64,000 nt of DNA from Deroplatys truncata. Lineage: Eukaryota > Arthropoda > Insecta > Mantodea > Mantidae. Position numbers and translations under genes: made by a program. The notes under the pieces were generated by a model. It was not told the DNA's origin. It ran no database searches and saw nothing but the letters and a program-made list of their open reading frames with translations. Of the stretch, positions 33,726 to 45,340 are shown piece by piece. How positions within the stretch are numbered: the first letter of the stretch is position 1; each line of letters starts with the position of its first letter. Where the stretch lies: positions 65,394,364 through 65,458,363 of the forward strand of contig CM060980.1 of assembly GCA_030765065.1 (NCBI GenBank), given 5' to 3'.

Positions 33726-35194
33726 TAAAAAAACTAAACATATAAAGCACTTTGCAATTGTTCTTACACCAACACAATAACAACAAAATTTCTGAATGGC
33801 TGAGTACGAAGAGCACAATGAATGGTTGGAGCATCCCTGGATGATCATTTGAGGGTCAAGTTACGTTTCATAATTGGGAACCAACATTTTTATTTTGTTT
33901 CCTTATTCCTCATCTCAAAGTAAACAGCTTTTTATAAACATTTTATAATGATAAAACAACATACAAAATGTAGGTTCCCATTTAAAAAAGTTAAATTGAC
34001 CCTAAAATGAGTATCATAACGTCCTTCAAACAAAACACGACCAATGGCATTTACTTTCCCCCTCCCCCATATCAAGTAACTTTTATTAAAGACATTTCTT
34101 TCTACAACGATTAGTTTTGTATATAATGTACAGTCTCAATTTAAATGGTCCACCCTGTATACCCACAAAAGAACTTGCAGGTAGATATATCAAAAGGTGC
34201 TGTCATTGCTACAAATGATCTTGTAATCCGGAAATAAATTAATGTGGGCGCTCAATGAAGATCCTCCTGGTTCTACTGATATTCTTCGGATCCTCAGGTG
34301 ATGGTACAACGTGTTATTTGAAAAGAGCTGATATGATTTTAATCATAGTGTAGCTTTGATCTTTTGCTGTTTGGGTTTCAGAGCTTCGCTTCTTTATTAA
34401 TTTTGTGGAAGCCTTTGACAACATAGAACTAGATATGAGATACATTTTGCGATCAAAGCAATTAAAGGTCTGCACAAAAGCAACGGAGTGATAATGTATA
34501 ATTAGCTGGCTGATGCGTTAGAGATGGAGGTAAATTATTGTCTGTCTGTTTTTTTAGCTTTAATATTAAGAACTTAAATTCGAATGGAATGAGGTAACCT
34601 TAGTTCATGGGAAAACTGTTTTATATTAATGCGCTAAGGATCAAGTTACTTTTGCAAGCGCAGAGTAAAAATGTCATCTCTTTGAGGAAGACTTTCAAAT
34701 ATAAATAACAGTTAAAATCAAGGTAACACTAGATTAAAATAAAAACCGCAACGCAAGTAAAGCATTCCAGAATAATTGGGATGTTAACATCTCTCGATAT
34801 GATCTCGATATCAGCACAAAATGTAAGTAGCACTGGCATATTAGAAACCCTTTATAGGCTAACAAACCAATTATAAAAATAGTGCTGGATCCTGAATCAT
34901 TAAAAGATTATTAAAAGACATTTAAAGAGTAATCGAGCGTTTTAGATAAAATAGTTTAAAGCGTACATGGAGCAAAACAAAATATGTGAACATTTAAAAC
35001 TTGGATTAGAAGCCAGAATGAACCACGGCAGATAAAATCAGAAGCACGTGTTGAAAGAAGCGTGGAAAACATATTCCTAAAGCAGTATCTCTCTACACTC
35101 TAATGGGCAAAATATATGCCAAAACACCAGGGATACAATAGGATTGAAGGAATGAAAATGAATATTTTGGTAAAATACTCCATTTAGATCGATT
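33726..35194. other. Mostly unassigned; possible DNA-element end near 34160
   Basis: GGTCCACCCTGTATA at about 34147-34161 has the look of a terminal TACAGGGTGG inverted end of DNA transposons, and the sequence to its left (from about 33800) is of a different texture from the neighbours. No matching opposite end was found, so the call is weak. Confidence 0.3.
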
Positions 35195-36050
35195 AATCCT
35201 TATATGAAACATTCACATCAGTTTCTCTACCCTCTATCGCTTATTAGTGGGCATACAGACTACTCTTACGAAAGCTAATTTTTTTGTCTACTACATTTTA
35301 ATCCAAATAAACTATTGCAGAAATACGAAGCTACAGTACACATTTCGTTATAGATACAAAGAGAATAGCGATAGTAAAATGTTTAAGAACTACACGCTAT
35401 ACGCTAGCCTTAAAATTCCCTACGGTTTCCATGCAATCGCGAGAAACAACTGAATGTTGACAGGAATTAAGAGAATTACCAAGAAATGAACAATTCGAAC
35501 CTTTAATAACGGATATTTCAGAAATGGCTTATGCCACAAAGAAACGTATTTGAAATAAATTATGTGTTTTAAAAACATCTAAATGTTTTCTGTAGTACGT
35601 TTTCACTATCGCTTAAAGTTTACCGGTTATGCAACATTATAACAAATTTCTTCCGAATGAGTAGAACTTCATAGCCTAGTCCCACAAAATTCAAGTATAC
35701 ATTGCATTTGTTATGTAAACATCTTCATACATGATATTTTAAACAAAATCGTTAGCCATTTTATAGAAAATTAAACATTTCGAAGAATATCCCATGTAAA
35801 GGTAGTTACATCGGGGGTTTTTCTTGAAAATTTTCGCATCGCATCTTTGGAAGATATTGAACCAAATACCAAGTTTGGTATTTATCCGAATTTTCGTTTT
35901 TTTTTAATTCTACTATGCACAAGTAAACACACGCGAGCGTGAGGACATTTTTCCAACAATGCTTTATTTAAATTCAGGGGGTCTCAAAACATGCATTTCC
36001 GATGAAATCTCTATATCTAATTTTTAGGTGGAATGCATTAATATCTCAGG
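35195..36050 (+). repeat. R1 repeat, near full length (second subfamily)
   Basis: Contains the left end GAAACATTCACATCAGTTTC, CCCTCTATCGCTTATTAGTG, CGAGAAACAACTGAATGTTG, the AATAACGGATATTTCAGAAA block, GTTTACCGGTTATGC, TACCAAGTTTGGTATTTATC, an ACACGCGAGCGTGAGGAC remnant of the AC zone, and GGGGGTCTCAAAACATGC. Its 5' half is the cleanest example of the second subfamily. Confidence 0.7.
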
Positions 36051-37343
36051 GTCCGTATCTCCATATGGTAAGAGCCTACATCCGATGTAAAATAAAGGAA
36101 TTAAATATGTACAGCCTAAATGAGTAATAGAAGAGTTTAAGGATAACTGAAGAGCTCACCTGGGTCGCGCAAGCTTGGTGAAAAACTAGAAACCTCAAGG
36201 GAGAAGAGATGTAGGGCGCCCCAGGAAATGTTGGTCCTAAGACTGAGAAAATGGAACAAGTGGACAGTCTGTGCCCTGGAAGGATGGTGAAAATCTATAA
36301 AGTCCGAAAGTTTCAGGTATTTGCAACAGTGTAGAACATCGGTATGGAAATCCCGGCCCTTCGATTCCCAGCCCTGGCAATAAATTCTGCAATCTAATTC
36401 AACTCTTTAACTTTACCCAACACGGCCAGTTTTTAATAAATTATCAAGACATGAAATATTAGTTTTAAAAGTGACAATAACAGAGTCCTGTAGATAAGGC
36501 AAGATGATTTGGAAAATAATTGCTGTGCTTATAGTGCAAATATGTCATCTATCTGCTCTCCGAAAACCACTGTGAGGAATGTGTCATTCCAAAACTTGTA
36601 ATTCGCCACTCAGTTCTTCACTAAACATAAAGATGTAATAACCTGAGGTGAGGAAACCTATGCCTTCCTCTTTCTTCCGACCTTGTTCCGAAGTTCTGTA
36701 TCTCTGCTCTAGATATTCCAAACAAACTGTTCCAATAATGTATTATTCACGTCGTTACTTTAGAGCTTTATCAAGGAATCAGTTTGAAACGGGTGGTTTG
36801 ACAATAAATATTCAATGAAAGAGGTTCTATCTTCTTTAGCTGTTGACCTTAAAATAGAATGCTAACCAAGCAAAGGGGGACAGCTATTAAACTAGGTACT
36901 GGAGGCGTTAACAACAGACAGCAGTAAAATTCCATGTTTATTTGCTTAGCACTAACTACTGGTCTTGCCATATAGTGTCATATTCTCACAAGAATGAGCA
37001 AGCCAGTCACATAAGTTCCCCCAGCACGGCAGTTGTATAAGGTTAAGCAATCTTGGCAACGGCTGTGCTAACTGAAACATATCTTCAAGTACTGTATTTC
37101 AGATTTTCTGATTTTTTCTACCTGTATTTTACTATAAAGACACATACAGTTAATTCATGCGACATTAAAACAATAGTTTCATTTCTATCCATTCACAGTG
37201 AAAATACAGCATCCAAAACTGATAAATCCTTTTTACAAAAGGTGCAAAATCTAATAATTTTACTTAAGATTTCCGAAACCGAGAATTATTTTCTACAATA
37301 TAGACTGTCTCACAGTTCCTAACATGGTATATTTTTCTCTTGC
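36051..37343. other. Mostly unassigned; possible SINE fragment at 36325-36425
   Basis: At 36325-36425 CCCTTCGATTCCCAGCCCTG followed by GCAATAAATTCTGCAATC resembles the B box and tail of the 14.1/22.9-kb SINE family. The rest has no recognised feature. A frame at 37053-37322 (89 codons, plus) shows nothing recognisable. Confidence 0.35.
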
Positions 37344-37355
37344 CATTGATAAGAT

Positions 37356-37829
37356 ATAGTGTAGGGTATATGTAGGTCGCAGTGACCTACGTAGATCTGT
37401 TGCGGCTGCTGCCACTCTCAGGAGGCTACAAGCCGCAGACAGACAGGCCATAGGGCCTGGCGGAAGTCCCTAGCATTTCGTGGCTCAAAGACCCGACACA
37501 CTACTATAGCTACCCAGAGACGGCGATGAGCAATCCTTGCAGCCAGGTAGCCCTCTAGTGTCCGCGGGGTATAGTCTTTCTTTGGAGCAAGCATCCTCAC
37601 CTGCATCTGTCATGCATATTCTGTCCGGCACCGCCAAACCTGATAGCATACTTAAAACATGAGACGAAAACGGAATAAAAACGAAATTAGGGAAAGGAAA
37701 TCTCCAACATTTTCCTAAACGACCAATAAAAACCACGATAAACCCTAGGGGTCAGAGTGGGGGTCGACGGGAATCAAACCTGTGACTTCCCGAATGCGAG
37801 CCTCGCACGTTAGAGCCAACTCACTCGGT
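37356..37829 (-). repeat. Long tRNA-derived SINE with perfect 12-bp target duplication
   Basis: Minus strand: head CCGAGTGAGTTGGCTCTAAC, B-box zone GGTTTGATTCCCG, TATCGTGGTTTTTATTGG, the GC-richer body, and the tail GCCGCAACAGATCTACGTAG. CATTGATAAGAT is exactly repeated on both sides (37344-37355 and 37830-37841), which fixes both ends and shows retroposition. At 474 bp it is long for a SINE. The small frames inside are not genes. Confidence 0.8.
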
Positions 37830-37930
37830 CATTGATAAGATTGATACATGAGTGTTAAATTAAACTTATAACTCCTGAAAAAGTTTGCACACATGTGATA
37901 ATACATGATTAATTCCAATTAGAATAAACC

Positions 37931-37971
<41 letters not shown>
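37931..37971 (+). repeat. (ATT)n microsatellite
   Basis: About 13 pure ATT units directly before a truncated R1 copy. Confidence 0.9.
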
Positions 37972-37973
<2 letters not shown>

Positions 37974-37989
37974 ATTTCTTTTCAAATAC

Positions 37990-38680
37990 GCAAATTAGCC
38001 CATGTGGGACAACACCAAGGAAATAGAACAGATAGTAGATGTTTAAAACCGGGTCGCCACAGGCTGACTTTGAAATGATATACTCCTTCCATATCGTCAA
38101 CAGAAACACTTGAATAGCGACAGAAATTAAAAAAAATACAAAATATTGAAAAGCTCAAACTAATATTAACAGACATCTCGGAAAGGCTGATGCTAATAAA
38201 AAGGTTATTTGAAATAAATGTTGTGCTTTTAACTGTTCTGTATTTTTGTGTAGTACGGTTTTTCTGTTAAGGTTTACCAGTTAGACAAAATTCCTATAGA
38301 ATGAAAAGGAATTCACAGCTATTCCAAAAATACTTAAGATATGGATTTTATTAGTCATGTATCTTAAATATAAATGATTATTTTAATCCAAACCACTAGA
38401 GTCGTGAATGAGAAAATCAAAAAGTTTGAAAACTATTCCATGTAAAGGGTACTTTGGAATGGGGAGGAGCTTTTCTGGAACATTCTTGCGTGGCATCTTT
38501 GAATGCCAAATTTGGTATTTATATGTCATTTCGTTTCCGTGATATGCTGTCCACACACACCTACACTTACGCAGGAGCGACCCTTTTGGAGCCTCAAAAC
38601 ATGTATTTTGAGGTGACATATCGATATCTAATTTTTGTATGGAGTTTGATACCTCCTATATGTAGAAAAAGTAAAAAATT
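37990..38680 (+). repeat. R1 repeat, 5'-truncated (second subfamily)
   Basis: Begins in the AGAACAGATAGTAGATGTTT part of R1 and continues through ATTAACAGACATCTCGGAAA, AGGTTTACCAGTTAGAC, GGAATGGGGAGGAGC, CCACACACACCTACAC (AC zone) and GCCTCAAAACATGTATTT, ending TGTAGAAAAAGTAAAAAAT. The left 180 bp are absent, replaced by the (ATT)n tract. Confidence 0.6.
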
Positions 38681-39488
38681 CTCCGTTAAATGCTTTAAGA
38701 GTTCAACAATTACTTAATACAAGCATTATTGTAGATTTTTACTATTGTCTTCCAAAGGTATCTTGTTGGAGTTTAGAGCTTTAGAAAACAACATATCTTG
38801 CAATCATGCATGTGCCTTTCTCTACCCAAGACAACTACATATATCCGTTGTATACTATAGTAGGTATCATAAAATAAAAGAAAAAATTATTCTCCTATCT
38901 ACGTGATGTTATATTTATTCATATATTATTTCAAATTAAGTAATAAGTGTTTAGCTACATAAATCATGCGGAAACAGCATTCAAACGTGGTAACAAGCTG
39001 TTGAGATGGAAAGAATATAGAATAATAGTAAACGTTTTAGTACCTGTACACGTCCGATGTACTAGAAAAAGTGTAACATAACACAGAAAAATGAATAGGA
39101 CATAAATTGTGTAGTTTCGTAAGCTCTTAAATTTTCCTCGTAAATCTATGCTTCTCTTATAATATCCAAACTAATTTGCCACACTAATATATCAGCTTTA
39201 TTACGTTTTAATCAGACTTGTTCCAGTCATTATTAAGCGGGGAGGGGACAAGAATATTTTTCGAGGCAACAGACGATTTGGAATGGGGAAATATTGAAAA
39301 TGTACGCATGGCATGCTTAAACAATGTCTAATTAGCTATGAAGTTGGATATATACACTATGTAATCAAAAGTATCCGCACACCCCCACAAACATACGTTT
39401 TTCATCTTAGGTGCATTGTGCTGCCACCTACTGCGTGTGACTCATTACCCACGACCTCAGTAATCATTAGACATCGTGAAACAGCAGA

Positions 39489-40483
39489 ATGGGACGCTCC
39501 ATGGAACTCACGGACTTCAAACATGGTCAGGTGATTGGGTGTCACTTGTGTCAGAAGTCTGTACGCGAGATATCCACACTCCTAAACATCCCTAGGTCCA
39601 CTGTTTCTGATGTGATAGTGAAGTGGAAACGTGGACATGTAGAGCACAAAAGTGTACAGGCCGACCTCGTCTGTTGACTGACACAGACCGCCGACATTTG
39701 AAGAGGGTCGTAAAGAGTAATAGGCAGACATGTATCAGACCATCACACAGGAATTCCAAACTGCATCAGGATCCACTCCAAGTACTATGAGAGTTAGGCG
39801 TGTGAGGTGAGAAACCTTGGATTCCATGGTCGAGCGGCTGCTAATAAGCCACACATCACGCAGGAAAATGCCAAACGACGCCTCGCTTGGTATAAGGAGC
39901 GTCAACATTACAAGATTGAACAGTGGCAAAACTTTGTGTGGAGTGACGAATCACGGTACACAATGTGGCGATCTGATGGCAGGGTGTGGGTATGGCGAAT
40001 GCCCGCTGAACGTCATCTGCCAGCGTGTGTAGTGCCAACAGTGAAATTCGGAGGTGGTGGTGTTATGGTGTGGTCTGTTTTTCCTGGAGGGGGCTTGCAC
40101 CTCTTGTTGTTTTGTGTGGCACGATCACAGCGCAGACCTACATTGATATTTTAAGCACCTTCTTGCTTCCCACTGTTGAAGAGCAATTCGGGGATGGCGA
40201 TTGCATCTTTCAACACGATCGAGCACCTGTTCATTCTGCTCGGGCTGTGGCGGAGTGGTTACACGACAATAACATCCCTTTAATGGACTGGCCTGCACAG
40301 AGTCCTGACATGAATCTTCTAGAACAGCTTTGGGATGTTTTAGAACGCAGACTTCGCGCCAGGCCTCACCGACCTACATCGATACCTCAATTCCGCACTC
40401 CGTGAAGAATGGACTGCCATTCCCCAAGAAACCTTCCAGCACCTGATTGAAAGTATGCCTGCGAGAGTGAACGCTGTGTAGTA
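39489..40483 (+). pseudogene. Broken Tc1 transposase (DD34E)
   Basis: Starts MGRSMELTDFKHGQVIGCHL, with the paired-like helix-turn-helix SVREISTLLNIPRSTVSDV. After a frameshift near 39655 comes GRPRLLTDTDRRHLKRVV. Further shifts lead to the frame beginning MRNLGFHGRAAANKPHIT, with the first catalytic aspartate in FVWSDESRYTMWRSDGRVWV and the glycine-rich TVKFGGGGVMVWSVF. A shift near 40090 leads to LAPLVVLCGTITAQTYIDIL, the second aspartate in IFQHDRAPVHSARAVAEWL, and the catalytic glutamate in SPDMNLLEQLWDVLERRLRA. A last shift gives REEWTAIPQETFQHLIESMP and ARVNAV, then stop at about 40481. All three catalytic residues survive, but there are about five frame changes. Confidence 0.85.
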
Positions 40484-40700
40484 CATTTTTTAAAATTTAC
40501 CTACTATACAAAATTGTACAAAATTCCTTCCAAATGAAGACGACTTTTCGGGTTATTCCCAGAAAATTCAAATTATACATTTCATTTGTCATGCAAATGT
40601 CTTAAATGTATCTCTTTGCAATTAGTTTTAAATTTCCGAAAAAAGTCCCATATAAAGAATAATTTGGGGTGGTGGATTTTGTTGAGTAACTCTTAGGTGA
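40479..40700 (+). repeat. R1 fragment inserted in the Tc1 3' region
   Basis: Directly at the transposase stop begins GTGTAGTACATTTTTTAAAA, R1 middle sequence, running to GGGGTGGTGGATTTTGTTGA and then GTAACTCTTAGGT. Tc1 sequence resumes at about GAGCTCCACCATATTGA. The fragment is almost identical to the reverse complement of 42440-42668, including about 20 bases beyond the R1 part. Confidence 0.7.
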
Positions 40701-40960
40701 GCTCCACCATATTGACTTCCTGCATTTCCGATGGAGGGCGCCACGAACTTGTACGTCATTTTCAGCCAGGTGTCCAGATACTTTTGATCACGTAGTATAT
40801 ATACACCTGACTTTTCCTTTACGAGTTATTCTCACGCGCGTGAGTCCTTTTTCTAATTTTTTTTTCTGGTGGGGTTCATTGGGCCTCAACACTTAAACTC
40901 CCGATATCGAACTCAGTAGGATATAATACTTTCTCTACCTGCTAAAGGTAAATGTGTAAA

Positions 40961-42234
40961 ATGTGTGAATTTCTTCCTTTGTTTTCAATGCAAAAACGAT
41001 GAGGCGGGGGGATTAAAGACGATATTGCAGAGAGATTTGATAAAAAAAACTATTCCAGAAGGATTAAATCTCTTATAAGAATCGATTAATGTACAATTTG
41101 AATACCTCGCGACTTAATGGGTATTTGTGATGAAAAGCTTACCAAATTGAATTTTTTAGCTTATCGGTCTTTAGAAACGGCAGATAAATTTAATAGTTGA
41201 AAGATCCAGTAGACCAAAACTAATTTTTCCTGAAGAGTTTTAACCTTCAATAACTTGAATTTTAACCACATTTTCACTACAAATACTTCACTATGCGTCA
41301 TTTTTTAAACCTCAAATATGCACTAAAGATAGAAGAGTGCATTATTAGAAGCGTTTTTAGATATCGTGCCATGCCTTTAAAGTTTACAATAAATAATGAC
41401 TGTATATTTTTTTTATTTCAACAGCATTTAGTTATATATCTGATCAGAATTAACTCCTATTTATGCCTATCGGTTTGCGTTTTACGGAATTCCAGTTAAT
41501 AAACCTTTATTTAGTAAATCTGAGTGGTTATTTTTACTTTTAAACTAAACGTATCTAAAGAAATATGGTCTAGTTGTCTAACTTACATTTTATACGCAAA
41601 GTCATCTTTAGTAAGTAGCCGCCACTGTTGTCGCTTGCTGTGAGGTAGTGGTAAATTCTAATAATTATTACAGACGTTTACACACGACGATGTCTACTCC
41701 CTGTGTATCCAAACGTACCACGTTTCATGTAACAAATTTTTATAGTGTACCTACGTATAGCAGGAGGCAAGTAAATCATGAAGTTTTTCACTGGTAACCA
41801 TACAGGGAGAACAGCAAACCTATCTTTGTTAAACAGACTACTTTAACTGTCATACAAGGTGTGTGTGACGTTTCGGTATTTGTTGAAACATTATTTATAG
41901 CGTTGTCTATACAACCGTTTTCATGTTCTTGCAGCCAGTAACGTTTATGAACAACCTTACCGCAACTTTATGAACTTACACGCATGTCTGTTGCACACAT
42001 GACCCCAAGACCTACGGAAATTGCAATTCAGATTTTACAGACAGAGGCACATAACCCAGTCTTTGCCTACGCTTCTGGTTATTGTGATAACAATTTTCAT
42101 TCTCTGCTTCCACGTTCTACGCTCAAAACTTTGCCATTCTAATGCATTGTAATTTTTCATAATGTAATGTTTAAACTGAAAACTATTATCACCTCAAATG
42201 CAATGGTAAGAATACCTTTGCATTAAATACTTTG
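40961..42234. other. No recognised feature
   Basis: AT-rich. A frame at 41293-41499 (plus, 68 codons) has no recognisable content. Nothing else recognised. Confidence 0.4.
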
Positions 42235-42455
42235 TTTGCTGTTTAGAAGATTAGAATTATTAAGAACAAAATGGCGCTATCTACCCCAGCTGGACCTAAT
42301 GTACAGACATATTATATACAGAGGCTTTCACGACCGGCTTCAAGTAAAATGGTGTTTTTACCGGGCTTGTAGGCCGTGGTCAAGAAGCAGAATTGTTCCT
42401 GACGTTTCTCCTAATGCTGCATTGAGCAACCTCAGAGAGCTTACCTAAGAGTTAC
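42235..42455. repeat. Candidate dispersed repeat (GACGTTTC-type)
   Basis: Contains TACCGGGCTTGTAGGCCGTG, CCTGACGTTTCTCCTAATGC and GCAACCTCAGAGAG. This wording (accgggc...ccgtggtc...ctgacgtttc...atcctcagag) is familiar from dispersed non-coding repeats of many invertebrates. Only one copy is in the window, so the call rests on recollection of the pattern. Confidence 0.35.
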
Positions 42456-42890
42456 TCAACAAAATCCACCACCCCAAATTATTCTTTATATGGGACTTTT
42501 TTCGGAAATTTAAAAATAGTTGCAAAGAGATACATTTAAGACATTTGCATGACAAATGAAATGTATAATTTGAATTTTCTGGGAATAACCCGAAAAGTCG
42601 TCTTCATTTGGAAGGAATTTTGTACAATTTTGTATAGTAGGTAAATTTTAAAAAAATGTACTACACAGAAAATGTAGATCTCTTTAAAACACATAGTTTA
42701 TTTCCAATGCTCTTAATGCTATCAGTATTTCCGAGATATCCTTTATTACCGGTTTGAAATATTCAATATTCATTTTTAAGGTGCTGTCACTTATCAGTTT
42801 TTTGCAATATCATAGAAGGAATATCGAATTTCTAGGCAACAAACCGATCCACTTTTTAACATCTTATCAATTTGTTTTGCTTTATCCTCC
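42456..42890 (-). repeat. R1 repeat, partial, minus strand
   Basis: Minus strand: from ATTTGGGGTGGTGGATTTTG back through TTACCTACTATACAAAATTG, TCTACATTTTCTGTGTAG, AACCGGTAATAAAGGATATC and AGGTACAAGGAGGAT. It abuts a plus-strand R1 at 42895 without spacer. Source-like copy for the fragment in the Tc1 at 40.5 kb. Confidence 0.65.
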
Positions 42891-42894
42891 TTGT

Positions 42895-43768
42895 ACCTTT
42901 ATGAAAAACCTGATGTGTTACACTCTCATGACTTTCTCTACTCTTGTACAAGCTATTTTTACAAACGCTTATTCTCCATATGCTTCATGTTAATCGAGAT
43001 ATTGAGATGCTAATCTTATTGCTAATTTTCTTGTAGATGAAAGGGGAATTGGTAGGCTTTAAGCGATAGTCAAATATTTTAAGAGCTGGTTGCTATGTCG
43101 AATATTCCATTCTCTTTGCATTACCAGGACAAAAAAAATTAATAACGAATTTCCATTTGAGAAAAAGCATAAGTATTGGAAAATTTAAGGGAACAACAAG
43201 CAAATCTCGAAAATGGTTCACTCAACAAAAAAGTGTATATGACATAAATTGTGTATTTTAATGCGATCTACATTTTTGTGTAATAAAACTTTGTCTATCT
43301 CTTATGGTTTACCAGTTATGCAAAAGTCGTTCACAATGAAGAATACTTTTGGAGACATTCCCAGATAATTCCAGATATACAATTCATTTGCCATAAAAAT
43401 GTCTTAAACTTATGGTATTTTATTCAAAATTGTTAGCACCATTTTTGAGAAAGTTAAAAATTTCAAAAAATGTTCCATGTAAAGGGTAATATGGGATGGA
43501 GGATGTTCTTGAAAGCCTTCGAGTTGCAACTCGGGAAGATACTGAACCTAAATACCAAGTTTGGTATTTATCCGACTGTTCGTTTCTGAGTATGCTGTTC
43601 ACAGACAGACAGACAGACAGACACAGACACACACACACACGGATATGTTTCCAAAATGCTTTATATGCATTCAGTGCACCTCAAAACATGTATTTCCTAT
43701 GAAATCTCGGTATCGAATTTTTGGGTGGAATGCAATACTTCTCCTACTTACTATACGTACTAGAGAAA
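42895..43768 (+). repeat. R1 repeat, full-length copy with (AGAC)n/(AC)n
   Basis: Starts AAACCTGATGTGTTACACTC and CTTTCTCTACTCTTGTAC. It contains GGCTTTAAGCGATAGTC, GGTTTACCAGTTATGC, GGGATGGAGGATGTTC, TACCAAGTTTGGTATTTATC, a mixed AGAC/AC microsatellite (about 43603-43640) and ACCTCAAAACATGTATTTCC, and ends GTACTAGAGAAAGTAAAAAT. It closely resembles the copy at 16.5 kb. Confidence 0.75.
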
Positions 43769-43789
43769 GTAAAAATGTGTAATGAATTT

Positions 43790-43920
43790 ATTTCTCCAAA
43801 GGTTTATCTCGCTTAACAAGAAGCAGATAGCAAAATAAGCTTTCGTAAGAATAGTTTACAGAAGCTACATCAAAATTAACAATACAGAAAGTCATGTGAA
43901 GGTAACACATCAGACATTTA
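43790..43920 (-). repeat. R1 end fragment, minus strand
   Basis: Minus strand: TCTGATGTGTTACCTTCACA, GACTTTCTG, TAAACTATTCTTACGAAAGC, then GCGAGATAAACC. Only the left 130 bp of R1 are present. With the two previous copies it forms a minus-plus-minus cluster. Confidence 0.6.
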
Positions 43921-44467
43921 AGAATAATGTAGCTGTTAATGCTTTAAGAAACAAAATAAGCCGAATGAAGCAAGGCCCTTATCGCCCAACATAGCTTATT
44001 GAAAGCAGCAACAAACCCATGATCTAGTCCGTATAGTGGATAAATTTACTGTTATAATATATCAAGTCTAGTATCGAAGTAGTGCATGTGTAAATCATCT
44101 GTTTATCTTTGCTTGTCAGAGGTATCGGAAAACGCTTGGCTTTGAATCGGCTTTCCATAACGCTTTTTAAAGAAGAGCGATAGCCCAGAGGTGTAAAAGC
44201 TACGCGACTCAGAAAAAAGTGCAGCCTGGTAGCCTGATTATGCATTGGAACAACAAGAGCAAGCTAGGTACGAAAATAGCTGTTCAGGGATTCAGATTCA
44301 CATTCTAAGCTGCATTACATGTAGTGGCTGAGATATCTTTGATTTGAAGAGTAGGTGTAAATCTAATAACTCGAACATTACAAATTTTTCGGTTAAACTA
44401 ATGCAACCTAGATGGCACCATTTAACTGGGGATAAACTCGGCTATTTCAAAGGTATTTCAATATTTT
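43921..44467. other. No recognised feature
   Basis: Spacer between R1 copies; a minus frame at 44024-44245 has no recognisable content. Confidence 0.4.
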
Positions 44468-45303
44468 AAAAATCTGATGTATTACATTTATATGACTTTC
44501 TACACTCTTGCACAAACTATTTTTACAAACGCTTATTCTCCAGTTACTTCATGGTAGTCGAAATAATGAGATGTTAATCTTATTGCTAATTTTCTTGTAG
44601 GTGCAAGGGGAGTATGGTAGACTTTAAGCGATAGTTAAATCTTATAAGAACTGGTTGCTATGTGGAGCATTCCATTCTCTTTGCATGTCCAGGACATAAA
44701 AAAAGAATAACGAATTCACATTTGAGAAACACTATAAGTATTGGAAAATTCAAACAAATAATAAGGAATATCTCGGAAATTGTTCACTCGACAAAAAAAA
44801 AAGGGATATGACATAAATTATGCATTTCTATGCAGAAAAATGTCTATCTCTTACGGTTTACCAGTTATGGAAAAGACATTCAGAAAGGACATTCTGGGGA
44901 CATTCCCAGAAAATTCAAGATATACATTTTGTCATGAAGAGATCTTAAATATATGATATTTTAATCAAAATCGTTAGTCATTTTTGAGAAAATAAAAAAT
45001 TGCTAAAAGTGTTCCATGTAAAGGATAGTCTGGGGTGGGGGGATTTTGCTGATAACCTTCGTGTCGCATCTTTAAGAGATACTGAACCTAAATACCATGC
45101 TTGGTATTCATCAGACTTTTCGTTTTTGAGTTATGCTGTTCAAATCCACACAGCACACACACACAGATATTTTTCTAAAATTACTTTTTTTGGATTCAGG
45201 TGACCTCAAAACAAGTATTTCCGGTGAAATCTTGGTGTCGAATGTTTGGGTAGAATGCAATACTTCCCCTACTTACCATACGTGGTAGAGAAAGTAACAA
45301 TGC
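44468..45303 (+). repeat. R1 repeat, full-length copy
   Basis: Starts AAAATCTGATGTATTACATT. It contains GACTTTAAGCGATAGTTA, GGTTTACCAGTTATGG, GGGGTGGGGGGATTTTGC, TACCATGCTTGGTATTCATC, CACAGCACACACACACAG (AC zone) and GTGACCTCAAAACAAGTA, and ends GTGGTAGAGAAAGTAACAAT. Same subfamily as the 16.5- and 42.9-kb copies. Confidence 0.75.
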
Positions 45304-45340
45304 ATATAGGAAATAACCTTCCAAGTCCTTACAAAACAGT

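Larger units (their letters stand above)
39355..40797 (+). mobile_element. Tc1-type transposon inserted at TA in R1
   Basis: Terminal inverted repeats: left CACTATGTAATCAAAAGTAT, right ATACTTTTGATCACGTAGT. TA dinucleotides flank both. The element carries one transposase and, after its stop, a foreign R1 fragment of about 220 bp. Without that fragment it would be about 1.2 kb, normal for Tc1. The transposase is broken, so the copy is dead. Confidence 0.85.
38800..40960 (+). repeat. R1 repeat split by a Tc1 transposon
   Basis: Left part 38800-39354, from TGCCTTTCTCTACCC to GAAGTTGGATATATA. Right part 40798-40960, from ACACCTGACTTTTCC through TCACGCGCGTGAGTCC (AC zone) and TTGGGCCTCAACACTTA to ATACTTTCTCTACCTG. 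The break falls exactly in the R1 motif AAGTTTGGTATTTATCCGAC, at a TA, as expected for Tc1. Confidence 0.65.
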
